From the NCBI RefSeq assembly GCF_001423185.1, contig NZ_LMOB01000001.1, positions 1,283,882 to 1,347,881 on the forward strand: 64,000 nt of DNA. Reading direction: 5' to 3'. The DNA is from Plantibacter sp. Leaf314. GTDB lineage: Bacteria; Actinomycetota; Actinomycetes; Actinomycetales; Microbacteriaceae. The first letter of the stretch is position 1, and the number at the start of each line of letters is the position of its first letter. Positions 36,915 to 49,395 of the stretch are shown here, piece by piece. Under the pieces are notes generated by a model that saw only the letters and a list, made by a program, of their open reading frames with translations, ran no database searches and was not told the DNA's origin. The position numbers and the translations under genes are program-made.

Positions 36915-37544
36915 CTACTCGTCGTCCGCGACCGGTGCGGGTCTCACGATGTCGGCAGGGTCGGAGACCTGAGACGGTTCGGGGGCTGGTGAGAACAGGG
37001 CTATCGGCAGCTCCGCCTGGGAACAGTCCAGCCCTGGAACGCTTGCGTTCTCGACCATCAGCGTGCGATCCCCGCTGCGTTGGAGTCGGAATTCCACTCC
37101 GTGAGCTCGGAGTCGGGATGGTACTGCGCCGTCGGACGATGCCCAGTCATCAGCGAGGCACCCGCGAACGACTGCCGATGCGTCATCGTCGGCGACAACG
37201 ACTTCGGACGGAGCGAACGGCGTCGGGCCGGGCGACACGACGCTTTCGTTCCCCGCGCGCACGCTCTCCCGAGCACTGGTGAAGAGTCGGGTACGGAGTT
37301 CTTCCCCGGTGGTGTTCGTCAGGACATCGAGCGAGAAGTCGTTGCGGTTCTGCGCGATCGCCTGCGCGCTGAGGGATGCTCGGGCTCCGACGACCCAAGT
37401 GTCCGATTCCAATGGCCCGGTCGGAGCTGATCCGGACCAGGTCGGGCTGGGCAGGGGTTGCTGTTTCGTCGGCGCGCATCCTGCGAGCACGATGACCGAC
37501 ATCAGCGCCAAGACCACGAGCGTCGTGCGCTCAACCTTCGGCAT
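36915..37544 (-). CDS. Putative lipoprotein
   Basis: 209 residues with a signal peptide (MPKVERTTLVVLALMSVIVL) and the lipobox LAGC. The mature domain has two Cys (GCLADD, LDCSQ) and a Pro-rich tail; no recognised family. The ATG at 37542-37544 overlaps the end of the 815-residue WXG-headed gene by 14 bp and sits 65 bp before the eccC start, so it may mature, anchor or protect against that protein (inference). Confidence 0.7.
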   Translation of the reverse strand: MPKVERTTLVVLALMSVIVLAGCAPTKQQPLPSPTWSGSAPTGPLESDTWVVGARASLSAQAIAQNRNDFSLDVLTNTTGEELRTRLFTSARESVRAGNESVVSPGPTPFAPSEVVVADDDASAVVRGCLADDWASSDGAVPSRLRAHGVEFRLQRSGDRTLMVENASVPGLDCSQAELPIALFSPAPEPSQVSDPADIVRPAPVADDE

Positions 37545-39978
37545 GGCCACGGAAGAGCGAGTATCTGGCATCAGCGTCACCGGCAACGCGGTTGAGGTCC
37601 AGCGAGCCATTGGGATTACCGGTGAACGCCTTATCGAAGTCGTCTCGGTGCTCCTCGACCCACGCATACTGTGCCACCGGGTCGCTGGCCGGCGGAGGCT
37701 CGACTCCGGGCACGGCTCCGAACTCGAACAGCGTCCTGGCGATCTGGATCTGCGTGCTCTGTGATCTCGTCAGGGCTCCGTCCGAGATCGCGGCTTCCAC
37801 ATCGTCATGGCTCCCGGCCCAGATGTCACTCACCGCCCCGGTCGCCGCGTCCGTCAACTGACCACGCACGTACCCAGCGCCCTCCGAGAGAAGCTTCTCG
37901 GCGAGCTCGTCGCCCACCGAGCCGATCAACTTGTCGAGCCCTGGAATCGGCAGCATGCCAACGCCCGTCTCGACGAGACCGATGGCGGAGTCCACGGCCT
38001 CGTCACGACGCGTGGCTGCAGCGAGATCCACGCCATCAGTGCTCCCCGCCAACACGTCCTGCACGAAGGCCAGCCTCGTCGCCGCATCCGCAGGTGCGTA
38101 AGCCCCAAGCTCAGTCGCGCCGATCAAGACATCCCTGTAGTCGTCGAGGACGATCGTCAGCGCTTCCGCGCCGCCGCTCGAGCTGCCGGCGATACCGAGG
38201 ATCTGTGCCAATGCAGCTGGTGAGACGTTCGCGTAGGGAAGCTTCGCTACCGGATCACCGTTCGCGTCCACGGCGATACCGTACGCATTGATGTTCGCAA
38301 TCGGGCCACCGGTAGAGGGACGCTCCCCGGAGGGGGAGACGATCGGGTCCTCGATCAGGCCGGGTATTTGCGGAGCAAGGGCCGCAGCGAGTTTCACTCC
38401 GCCGAGGTCGCTGACGTTCTCGATCTGGAAGTGGGGATTGCCTGGCCTGAACTCGTCCGGATCGGGGGGATACTGGCTGTCCTTCGGTTCGCCGACGAGC
38501 TGGTAGATGACATCGTGGCTCAGCTTTGCGGCCTGCTTCCAGGCATCTTCAGAATATGTCCCAGCATCCGTCGGACCGCCGGGAATCGACTCAGCACCCG
38601 CCCAGAGCGCGAGCACTCCCTCGAATCCGTCCAGTCCGGAATCCCGGCGACCGAACCAGTAGTCGATCCGGTTCGCTCCGAGCTTGTCGCTGTCGTAGGC
38701 TGCGCTCAGGTTCGGGTCGCTCGCGTACTGAGGACTGTCGAAGTAGGGATCGGTCTCGGTGCTCGTCAGCCAGTCCATGGCCGCCTCGGGGTACTCGCCG
38801 AGGGTGCTGAAGACGCGGGAGGTCCAATCGCCGAGGCGGTTGACGTCGTAACCCGCTTGCTCAGCTTCCGCGAGCGAGAGGAAGCCGTTCGGGCCCATGA
38901 TGCCCTGGCCGGGACCGTACATCCCCGCGCTGGAGCCCGGGTTGCCGCGCTCCATCTCGTCAGCGATGTCCGCCAGTCCGACCGTGGTGGTGACGCCGAT
39001 CGGGTTGCCCTGTTCATCGCCGAACAGGAAGGCCAGGCTGGTCCAGCTGTCCGTGCCGTGAACGGATGCGGAGCCGTCGTACAGTTCCTGGGCGAACTTG
39101 TCGCCGGTCTCCTCGTTCCAACGCTGTGAACCGACGGAGAGCCCGCCGCGGACCGACTGTGCGAGCAGCAGTGCCGCGCCGGGCGCCAACCATCCATCAG
39201 CACCGGCCTTGTCGATCGCGTTGATCAGCGAGATGACGTCCTCGCCACCCATGGCGAGATTCATCTTCGACATGACGACCGGGTCGTTGCCGTACAACGC
39301 GTAGAGCGACTGCAGTTTGGCAGCGTCCTCGGCGTCGTAGATCCCGTTCTTGGCGAGCTCGGAACCCAGTTCGGCCATGCCCTTGGCGATCGCGTCCGGG
39401 GTGAGGCCGGCGGCGGAGGTGATGCCGATGGCCGCGAGGGCCGCCTGCTGGGCGTCCCAGTTGTCGCCACCAGGCGTGGACAGTGCGGTGACAAGCTGGG
39501 CGTCGGCTTCCTCACGCTCTGTGGAGAGCGCTTCCAGGAGGCTTTCGGCCTTCGCCTTATCGTTCAGGGCCGTCTGGTGCTGCTCGTCGCGCAGCGCCTG
39601 CTGTGCCGGATCCGGCCCGCCGATGGCATCCATGTACTGCACCGTGGCCAGGAGGGTCGCCTGGACGATCGTCTCCTTGTAGCTCGTCGCACGCGTCCTG
39701 ATGTCTTCGACGGTCGTGGTGTACGTGGCGATCGCCGCGCGGACCGCCGCCATCTCCGGAACCACCGCATTGATCTTGCCGATGGGCGTCGACAGGGAGT
39801 TGACCCAGGCGGTCGCGGCCTCTCCGCTCCAGATCGAATCGGTGATGCCACCCTGCGCCGTCACAGCGGTGTCGCGCGCCTCGGTCAGACTCGTCTCCGT
39901 CGTCTGGAGCGTCGTCGCAGTCGTCGCCAGAGACCCGGAGTCGATCTGACCGGGGGTGTCTGCTGTCCAGTTCGCCAT
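37531..39978 (-). CDS. Large WXG-headed protein (candidate T7SS effector)
   Basis: 815 residues. Residues 1 to about 100 form a WXG-type helical hairpin with SIWSGEAATAW (Trp50-Ser-Gly). The remainder is unrecognised, with Gly/Asp-rich and Tyr-rich stretches (DYWFGRRDSGLDGFEG) and a C-terminus without a known toxin motif. The start MANWTADTPG shares one base with the stop of the 90-residue gene upstream. The layout of a small helical partner, a large WXG-headed protein and a small downstream lipoprotein resembles polymorphic T7SS effectors, where the third gene can be an immunity protein; this is a hypothesis. Confidence 0.75.
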   Translation of the reverse strand: MANWTADTPGQIDSGSLATTATTLQTTETSLTEARDTAVTAQGGITDSIWSGEAATAWVNSLSTPIGKINAVVPEMAAVRAAIATYTTTVEDIRTRATSYKETIVQATLLATVQYMDAIGGPDPAQQALRDEQHQTALNDKAKAESLLEALSTEREEADAQLVTALSTPGGDNWDAQQAALAAIGITSAAGLTPDAIAKGMAELGSELAKNGIYDAEDAAKLQSLYALYGNDPVVMSKMNLAMGGEDVISLINAIDKAGADGWLAPGAALLLAQSVRGGLSVGSQRWNEETGDKFAQELYDGSASVHGTDSWTSLAFLFGDEQGNPIGVTTTVGLADIADEMERGNPGSSAGMYGPGQGIMGPNGFLSLAEAEQAGYDVNRLGDWTSRVFSTLGEYPEAAMDWLTSTETDPYFDSPQYASDPNLSAAYDSDKLGANRIDYWFGRRDSGLDGFEGVLALWAGAESIPGGPTDAGTYSEDAWKQAAKLSHDVIYQLVGEPKDSQYPPDPDEFRPGNPHFQIENVSDLGGVKLAAALAPQIPGLIEDPIVSPSGERPSTGGPIANINAYGIAVDANGDPVAKLPYANVSPAALAQILGIAGSSSGGAEALTIVLDDYRDVLIGATELGAYAPADAATRLAFVQDVLAGSTDGVDLAAATRRDEAVDSAIGLVETGVGMLPIPGLDKLIGSVGDELAEKLLSEGAGYVRGQLTDAATGAVSDIWAGSHDDVEAAISDGALTRSQSTQIQIARTLFEFGAVPGVEPPPASDPVAQYAWVEEHRDDFDKAFTGNPNGSLDLNRVAGDADARYSLFRGHAEG

Positions 39979-40250
39979 CAGCCTTGCCCACCCAGTTGCG
40001 TATCGGTCGAATCCCACGTGCTGACGATGTCGCTCGCCGACTTCCCGGCCTCGACCATCGCCGAGCCGGCGAGGGAGACGTGCACCGACACCCACATCGC
40101 GAAGCTCTCCGCTGCGGCGGTCACGGCGCTGCTGCAGCTACCGGAGAAGTCGAGTGGGATGTTCTGCGGCAGGCCGGAGCCGCTCGGTGTCAGTGGCGCG
40201 GCGACGGAGAGGATCTCCGCCCCGTGTACGACGAGTGGTTGCTCGCTCAT
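39978..40250 (-). CDS. Small helical T7SS-associated protein
   Basis: A 90-residue protein starting MSEQPLVVHGAE, Ala/Ser-rich with a long predicted helix (SAVTAAAESFAMWVSVHVSL). No WXG motif is seen. The start chosen is the second of two adjacent ATGs because AAGGGGA is too close to the first. It is the first gene after a palindrome-type promoter and is coupled to the large WXG-headed gene, so it is a likely partner. Confidence 0.65.
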   Translation of the reverse strand: MSEQPLVVHGAEILSVAAPLTPSGSGLPQNIPLDFSGSCSSAVTAAAESFAMWVSVHVSLAGSAMVEAGKSASDIVSTWDSTDTQLGGQG

Positions 40251-40323
40251 CATTCCCCTTCATGGAACCGGCGCAGCGGACCTGCACCGCCCGCCGGTTG
40301 CTCGTCCGGCGGGTACGTCGTTC

Positions 40324-40369
40324 AGCGTATCCGAGAGCGTCCGGCGCGACGATGGGGAGCACTCCCCAT
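40324..40369 (-). promoter_or_regulatory. Palindrome-type T7SS promoter, site C
   Basis: The 18-bp palindrome ATGGGGAGTGCTCCCCAT (minus strand, 40352-40369) is identical to the core of site B. It is followed by 22 nt and TACGCT (-10, 40324-40329). The UTR would be about 67 nt before the start at 40250. Confidence 0.65.
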
Positions 40370-40383
40370 GCGCCGGAACGGCT

Positions 40384-41697
40384 TCACCCGGCGATCACCC
40401 GGATGGGGAACTCGCCGATCCCGATCGTCGAACCCGCCTCGACGACGTAGGCCTCACCCGGCTGGCAGACCGTGACGGCACCGGACGCGTCCGTGATGGT
40501 CGTGCCGTTCGTCGAGTGCAGGTCGGTCACCCGGAGCGACCGACGCCCGGGCACGACGGCCGTGTGCGTCTTGGAGACGGACATCCGCGGGTCGACGAGT
40601 GCCCGCAGTTCGGCGTCGGGCTGCTCAGGACGCGCCGACGGGTTGCGACCGAGGAGCACCGGCCCACGGAGCCGGATGCGTTCGCCGTCGGGCAGTTCGA
40701 GGGCGAAGTCGCCGCCCCGCGTCGACGAGGAGACGACCGTCGCGCCGAGATCGGCCTGGGGCGTCGCGACGGGGCCGTCGGGCGGCGGCGTGGGGTTCGA
40801 CGTCGACGCAGGCCTGTCGGACCCGGGCGGTGCCGACGCGATCAGTCCGGGCGGGACGGTGATCTGGAGTTCCGGTGCCACCGAGGACGTCGAGGAGGCG
40901 TCCTGCGACGACTGCGGGATGGCCGCCGGCGGCTGGCGGAACTGCGGCGCACCGAGCGGTGGGGCGGCGACGACGGGGACGGCATTCGGCTCATGTTCCG
41001 GTCCCCGGTCCGACGGGGTGACGGCGGAAGCATACGGCTCCGGGGGCGCCGCCTGGGCATCGGGCGCCGGCACGTCAGGAGCCGGTGGCGCATCGACCGG
41101 CTGCGCGAGGAAGCTCGGCGCCTCTCCCGGAGGAGCGACGAAGGAATCGGTGCCGTCCGCGAGCTCGCCACCGGAGGAGACCGGCCACGCGGAGGCGACG
41201 GGCGCCGCACCGGTCGGGGTGGCGGAGGGCGCGGCGTCGGGCAGGGAAGACCCGCCGGTCGACGACTCCGCGGCGATCGGGGCGAGCTCGGTCCTCGCGC
41301 CGTGCACGCGCACCGTCGCCGACGCGCCCGGATCCGACTCGGCCACGAGCGCGGCCAGCGCGTGCAGGAACGCGAGGAACGGCTGCTCGCCGAGCAGCGT
41401 GCGCTGCCGTCGTTTCTTCTGGACGCCGTGCTGCAGGATGAAGGTCGCCGCTGCGGTCCCCCGGGCGGACGGGGCCGTCGTGATGGCGAAGGCGAGCAGC
41501 GGCGCCGGGTCGTCCACGGAGACCACGCGCAAGCGGATGTCGGCGTTCGTCCCACCGTCGATCGCGACGTAGTGCCTGGTCGTCTGCGCATCCGCGCCGG
41601 AGTCGGCGACCGCAGCCTGGACGAGCGCGACGAGCTCGTCGGCGGTGCCCGCCAGGTCGAGTTCCAGACCGGTGTCGGTCGGGTCGGGTGATCGCAT
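40384..41697 (-). CDS. FHA-domain protein
   Basis: 437 residues: an N-terminal domain (about 1-140) of unknown fold, a long Pro/Ala-rich linker, and a C-terminal FHA domain with all key positions (LLGRNPSA, SVSKTHTAVV, HSTNGTTI). It is likely to bind phosphothreonine peptides. The start ATG (41695-41697) has GGAGGA upstream. Its promoter region contains a -10-like element and a 16-bp palindrome. It has the same layout as the FHA protein at 25966, so the two may be paralogues. Confidence 0.85.
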   Translation of the reverse strand: MRSPDPTDTGLELDLAGTADELVALVQAAVADSGADAQTTRHYVAIDGGTNADIRLRVVSVDDPAPLLAFAITTAPSARGTAAATFILQHGVQKKRRQRTLLGEQPFLAFLHALAALVAESDPGASATVRVHGARTELAPIAAESSTGGSSLPDAAPSATPTGAAPVASAWPVSSGGELADGTDSFVAPPGEAPSFLAQPVDAPPAPDVPAPDAQAAPPEPYASAVTPSDRGPEHEPNAVPVVAAPPLGAPQFRQPPAAIPQSSQDASSTSSVAPELQITVPPGLIASAPPGSDRPASTSNPTPPPDGPVATPQADLGATVVSSSTRGGDFALELPDGERIRLRGPVLLGRNPSARPEQPDAELRALVDPRMSVSKTHTAVVPGRRSLRVTDLHSTNGTTITDASGAVTVCQPGEAYVVEAGSTIGIGEFPIRVIAG

Positions 41698-41716
41698 CGG
41701 TGGTTCCTCCCCAGGC

Positions 41717-41750
41717 GCCGTCGGCCGACGGCAGCAACGCAACGATTATC
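41717..41750 (-). promoter_or_regulatory. Candidate promoter and operator of the FHA gene
   Basis: GATAAT (-10, 41745-41750, minus strand) followed 12 bp downstream by a perfect 16-bp palindrome GCCGTCGGCCGACGGC (41717-41732). The palindrome would cover about +7 to +22, a position expected for a repressor site. The -35 is weak. Confidence 0.4.
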
Positions 41751-41786
41751 GCGCAAGCGGCGCGTCGGCGCGTGAGCCCGCCGGGA

Positions 41787-42287
41787 TCAGATGCCGCCGC
41801 GCTCCCACGGCCACCGCGGTGTCGGCCGGCCGCCGGTCGACGAGGTCGCCACCGCGGCTGCGGCGAGCACGATGACGAGCGCCAACACCCCGACGGTCAC
41901 CGAGAACGGTCCCGTCAGCGTCGTGACCGCGAACGCGGCCGCATCGGCTCCGTCCCGACTCGCCACCGCATCGAAGATCCCGCCACTGACCCCGTAGGCG
42001 AGCCACGCGAGCAGCCCGGCCAGGACGGCCGATCCCACCGAGACGCGCACCGGCGTCCGGCGCGTCTCACGGATGATCGCCCAGAGCACCACGAGTGCGG
42101 CCACGACGACCATCAACGGGCCGGTCAGCGGCCCCGCGTCCGGGTCGGTCACCACATCGAGATCCGCCAGCAGACTGATGAAGCCGAACGCACAGACCAC
42201 GAGCGCGACATAGGTGATCGCCGCGAACGGAGCGACCCACCAGGGCCCTGGCGCCCCGTGCTCCCGCTCGCGGTCGCGGTCGGTCAT
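41787..42287 (-). CDS. Small membrane protein (DUF6121-like)
   Basis: 166 residues with four predicted membrane helices (for example ITYVALVVCAFGFISLLA and MVVVAALVVLWAII). It resembles small uncharacterised actinobacterial membrane proteins; the DUF6121 assignment is from memory and tentative. It starts 2 bp after the preceding gene, so the two are co-transcribed. Confidence 0.6.
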   Translation of the reverse strand: MTDRDREREHGAPGPWWVAPFAAITYVALVVCAFGFISLLADLDVVTDPDAGPLTGPLMVVVAALVVLWAIIRETRRTPVRVSVGSAVLAGLLAWLAYGVSGGIFDAVASRDGADAAAFAVTTLTGPFSVTVGVLALVIVLAAAAVATSSTGGRPTPRWPWERGGI

Positions 42288-42289
42288 GC

Positions 42290-43300
42290 TCAGCGGGCGG
42301 TCGTCGGTCCGGCCTCGAGGACACGCTCGTACTCGGCGCGGGCCTCGAGGTTGGCCTCACGGACCTTGCGTCCGCGGGCGGCGATCCATCCACCGAACCA
42401 GACGGGGATCTCGCGGGCGACGACGAACGCGAGGACCGGTCCGAAGGTGAACGCGACGCCGGTGACTTCGGCGAGCACCTCGTCGACACTCAGCGTCCAC
42501 GCGCGCTCCTGGATGAGGAACCCGCCGACCCATGCGAGGAAGACGACCAGCCCGATGATGAAGCCGCCGAGCACCCAGTGCACCCAGCCGGATCGGTTGA
42601 CGATCGTGGCCGTGACCACCCAGGAGAGGAAGAACCCGGCGGTCGCCAGGAGGAAGGGCCAGCTGGTCGAGATCGTGATGAGGTTCTCGACGAAGGTGCC
42701 GTCGCCCTCGAGGACGAGCTCGAGGCCAGCGACGGCGGCTGCGTACAGACCGGCGAAGATGATGGTGCCGAGCAGACCGATGAGGATGCCGAAGCCGCGG
42801 TTGCCGCGGACCTCCGGCTCGGATGGCGCCTGGACGTAGAGCGGGAAGGCCTGCTGCTGCTCGGTCTCCGTCGCGGCGGCGGTGTCGCTCGCTCCGGAGC
42901 GCGCGACCGGTTCGTAGGCTGCCGCCGGGTAGGGGTGCGCGCCGATGTCGGCCTGCTGGGACGTCGCCGCAGTGGTCGACGTGGACGTGGTGTCGTCGTC
43001 GTCATCGACGTTCGAGTACGCGCGCTGCGGGGTGTGCGGGCGGTACGGGCGCGTCTCGCGGACACCGGCGTCGGCGTCACTGCGAGCTGCCGCGCGCCGG
43101 TCCTCGACGACCGGGTCGGCGCCGACGCCGTCCGCCGTCGTGATGGTGTCCTGCTGGACGGTGTCCTCGGAGAGGATGTCCCGCTCGACCACGGGGTCAC
43201 CGCTCGCGGTGGTCGGACGGGCGGTACCAGACGCGGTCTGGGCAGCCGCCGGAGTGGTCGGGTCGGTCGACGATCCGGGCTCGGGGTTCTGGGTGCTCAT
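42290..43300 (-). CDS. Membrane protein with long acidic/polar N-terminus
   Basis: 336 residues. The first about 165 are polar and low complexity (Thr/Ser/Asp rich, with VDDDDDTTSTSTT), followed by four predicted membrane helices and a short basic C-terminus (RGRKVREANLEARAEYER). No known family. AAGGAG lies six bases before the ATG at 43298-43300. The leader contains a hairpin (43330-43337 with 43343-43350). It is divergent from the amidase gene. Confidence 0.65.
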   Translation of the reverse strand: MSTQNPEPGSSTDPTTPAAAQTASGTARPTTASGDPVVERDILSEDTVQQDTITTADGVGADPVVEDRRAAARSDADAGVRETRPYRPHTPQRAYSNVDDDDDTTSTSTTAATSQQADIGAHPYPAAAYEPVARSGASDTAAATETEQQQAFPLYVQAPSEPEVRGNRGFGILIGLLGTIIFAGLYAAAVAGLELVLEGDGTFVENLITISTSWPFLLATAGFFLSWVVTATIVNRSGWVHWVLGGFIIGLVVFLAWVGGFLIQERAWTLSVDEVLAEVTGVAFTFGPVLAFVVAREIPVWFGGWIAARGRKVREANLEARAEYERVLEAGPTTAR

Positions 43301-43562
43301 CGCGTACTCCTTCGGCGGAAGCCTGTTCAGGAGCGCCCGCACGGCGCTCCGTCCGCCACGGTAGCAACACCGGGCCGCGATGCCCGGCAAGCTCGCCGAG
43401 CACGCGGCACTCCCGTCCGACGCGATTCAGGTCTGATTCATATCCGACGGAAACGGTCCCCTCAGCTCCGCGCGATTGAGTGGGACTCACAACAGACACT
43501 TGTCGGATCAACGCCGATCCCGCGACGCCGCTCCCCCACGGCGCATCCCCCGGAAAGGCACC
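43301..43562. other. Divergent intergenic region
   Basis: 262 bp between the start of the minus-strand membrane-protein gene and the plus-strand amidase gene. It must hold promoters for both. AT-rich patches near 43430-43450 (GATTCATATCC) are possible -10 regions, but no pair of elements is convincing. An 8-bp stem at 43330-43350 lies in the minus-strand leader. Confidence 0.5.
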
Positions 43563-44564
43563 ATGCCAGAGCAGCTCCCCCATGCCCAGCGCGACGACAC
43601 ACGTGCCCACTCGCCGCTCCGTCGCCTCTCGGCCCGATACCGCGGCCTGCCCCTCCGCGGACGCCGCGTCGTCGCCGGTGCTGCCGCCGGTGCCGCCCTC
43701 CTCCTCGCCACCGCGGTCATCGCGCCGCTCGCGGCGAACGGCTCCGGCTCGCCTCGTTCAGGCGCCGCCGCGCAGCCGAACGGTGATGCGGCGCTGTCGG
43801 TCCCCGCGTCGACCGTGAACGCCACGGCGGTCACGGCGATCTCGGAGACGGCCGGCCCCGTGGCCGGCGGCAGCACCGTCACCGTCAGCGGAACCGACGT
43901 GGACGGCGTCACGCGCGTCGTCTTCGGAGCGCAGGACGCCGAGATCCTGTCGGCGACGAGCACCGAGGTGACGGTCGCTGTGCCACCTGCCTCGGACTTC
44001 TCCCCCGCCGACGTGGGGATCGCCGTGTACGCGGACGAGCTCCGGATCGATGGAGACACCCTGAGCTACCGCTACGACATCATGAGCCCGGTCGACACGC
44101 AGATGGCCTACGTCTTCGCACACTGGGACGACTACAACCTCGCCGAGTACGGCTCACTTCCCGACACCGACTGCGCGAACTTCGCCAGCCAGAGTCTCAT
44201 CGAGCGCGGGTGGACCATGGACGAGGACTGGTGGGCCGAGGGGACGGGCGAGGACTTCGACTTCTCGAAGGCCTGGGTCAGTTCCACGTTCTTCATGAAC
44301 TACCTGGAGGGGCGCCCGGACCTCGCCACCGCGCTCGACGACACCCAGCGCGACCAGGTCAAGGTCGGCGACATCGTGCAGTTCGACTGGGACAACAGTG
44401 GCGACCGGGACCACACGGGCATCGTGTCCCGCGTCGAGATCACGGACGCCGGAACCCAGGTGTACTACGCCGGGCACACCGACGACACCGACTACCGCAC
44501 CGTCGACGAGGCCATCACCGTCCTGCACCCCGGCGCGGACGTGTACTACTGGAGCATCGCCTAG
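43563..44564 (+). CDS. Secreted amidase-domain protein with IPT/TIG domain
   Basis: 333 residues. A basic N-terminus and a signal-anchor helix (about 36-58, VVAGAAAGAALLLATAVIAPL), then an IPT/TIG-like Ig domain (about 90-165, ISETAGPVAGGSTVTVSG) and a C-terminal putative amidase domain with DTDCANFASQSLIERGW (Cys204) and DHTGIVSRVE (His284). This is the pattern of the amidase_6 family of NlpC/P60-like cysteine hydrolases, and peptidoglycan cleavage is the likely activity. The ATG at 43563 follows GAAAGG. It is the only plus-strand gene between 11 and 55 kb. Confidence 0.82.
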   Translation: MPEQLPHAQRDDTRAHSPLRRLSARYRGLPLRGRRVVAGAAAGAALLLATAVIAPLAANGSGSPRSGAAAQPNGDAALSVPASTVNATAVTAISETAGPVAGGSTVTVSGTDVDGVTRVVFGAQDAEILSATSTEVTVAVPPASDFSPADVGIAVYADELRIDGDTLSYRYDIMSPVDTQMAYVFAHWDDYNLAEYGSLPDTDCANFASQSLIERGWTMDEDWWAEGTGEDFDFSKAWVSSTFFMNYLEGRPDLATALDDTQRDQVKVGDIVQFDWDNSGDRDHTGIVSRVEITDAGTQVYYAGHTDDTDYRTVDEAITVLHPGADVYYWSIA

Positions 44565-44591
44565 CCGGAATCCGGAAGCCGGGCCACGGTC

Positions 44592-45356
44592 TCAGGCGGG
44601 GAAGAGCGTGGAGACGATCGTCTGCGTCCAGCCGGTGATGGACGTGTTCGACCAGCGGGTCGCGATCCACGTGCCGTCGCGGAGGAAGTGGCGCTCCCCG
44701 TAGGTGCCGGCGTCCTCGGTCGTCTCGGTGAAGCACATCGTGCCACCGGTCTCCTCGGAGCAGGTGAAGCCGGCCTCGTTCATCCGCGCGATCGCAGCGG
44801 TCTGCGTGGCGGCGTCGACCACGAGCACGTTCGTCTCGATCCCGAGGTCGCCACCACCGCTCGACTTGCCGAGGATGCAGTTGAGGCGGTCGGTGTTCGC
44901 CGAGATGACGGCCACGAGCGCGTTGTCGTTCGACCCGATGAACTCCGTCGCGAGATCCGGCTGTGCCCACGCCGGGTTGAGCTCGAGGATCCCGCCCTCG
45001 GTCACCGAGTCGATGTAGCCGGCGGGGAAGAGCTGCGTGCAGTCGGTCGGTCGCACGGGCGCGGCGGGCACGGCGTCCGTCGCGGTCGGCGCCGGAGTCG
45101 GCTCCGCGGTGGCCGTCACGGTCGGCGTGCCGGTGGCGTCCGTCGCGGGCGTACCGCCCTGACCGACGACGAGGAGGCCGATGACGACGACGAGCGCGAT
45201 CACGAGCACGGCGGCCAGCACGCTCAGCCAGATGACGAGGGGGTTCCGCTTCCGCTTCGGCGCCGGTGCGCCGTACCGGATGTCCGGCTGCGCCGCTGCC
45301 GAGTCCGGTTCCAGGGGCTGGAACGAACCGGTGGGCTGCTCGGGCTGATCGCTCAT
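44592..45356 (-). CDS. Exported protein with single membrane anchor
   Basis: 254 residues: a short cytoplasmic N-terminus (GSFQPLEPD), one membrane helix (about 39-62, VIWLSVLAAVLVIALVVVIGL), a Thr/Pro/Ala-rich linker and an extracytoplasmic domain with four Cys (TDCTQL, LNCILG, FTCSEE, TMCFTE), probably in two disulfides. The function is unknown. It converges with the amidase gene and is followed by the rpoC terminator region upstream of its start. Confidence 0.65.
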   Translation of the reverse strand: MSDQPEQPTGSFQPLEPDSAAAQPDIRYGAPAPKRKRNPLVIWLSVLAAVLVIALVVVIGLLVVGQGGTPATDATGTPTVTATAEPTPAPTATDAVPAAPVRPTDCTQLFPAGYIDSVTEGGILELNPAWAQPDLATEFIGSNDNALVAVISANTDRLNCILGKSSGGGDLGIETNVLVVDAATQTAAIARMNEAGFTCSEETGGTMCFTETTEDAGTYGERHFLRDGTWIATRWSNTSITGWTQTIVSTLFPA

Positions 45357-45412
45357 CCCCTCAGCATGTCGGCCCCGGCCCGCCCGCACAACTCGGGTGT
45401 CCCCCACAACGG

Positions 45413-45451
45413 CGGAAGGCCCGCCCTGCATGATGCAGGGCGGGCCTTCCG
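45413..45451 (-). terminator. rpoBC terminator
   Basis: An 18-bp perfect stem (45413-45430 with 45434-45451) with the loop TGA, 18 bp after the rpoC stop. There is no long U-tract (CCGTTG follows on the minus strand). Confidence 0.85.
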
Positions 45452-45468
45452 GTTGAGTCGTTCAACCC

Positions 45469-49350
<3,882 letters not shown>

Positions 49351-49395
49351 TGTATCTCCTATGAAAGGTTTCGTCAGTCTCTACAGTGGTCAGGC

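Noticed and set aside
32479..36972. A long plus-strand open frame antisense to eccC
   Set aside because: Same codon-bias effect; eccC has clear domains on the minus strand.
39978..40250. A WXG100 call for the 90-residue protein
   Set aside because: Its size fits, but no WXG motif or clear helical-hairpin turn is visible; it is described only as a small helical partner.
42290..43300. An EccD or EccB call for the membrane protein
   Set aside because: It has only about four membrane helices and no ubiquitin-like or EccB pattern.
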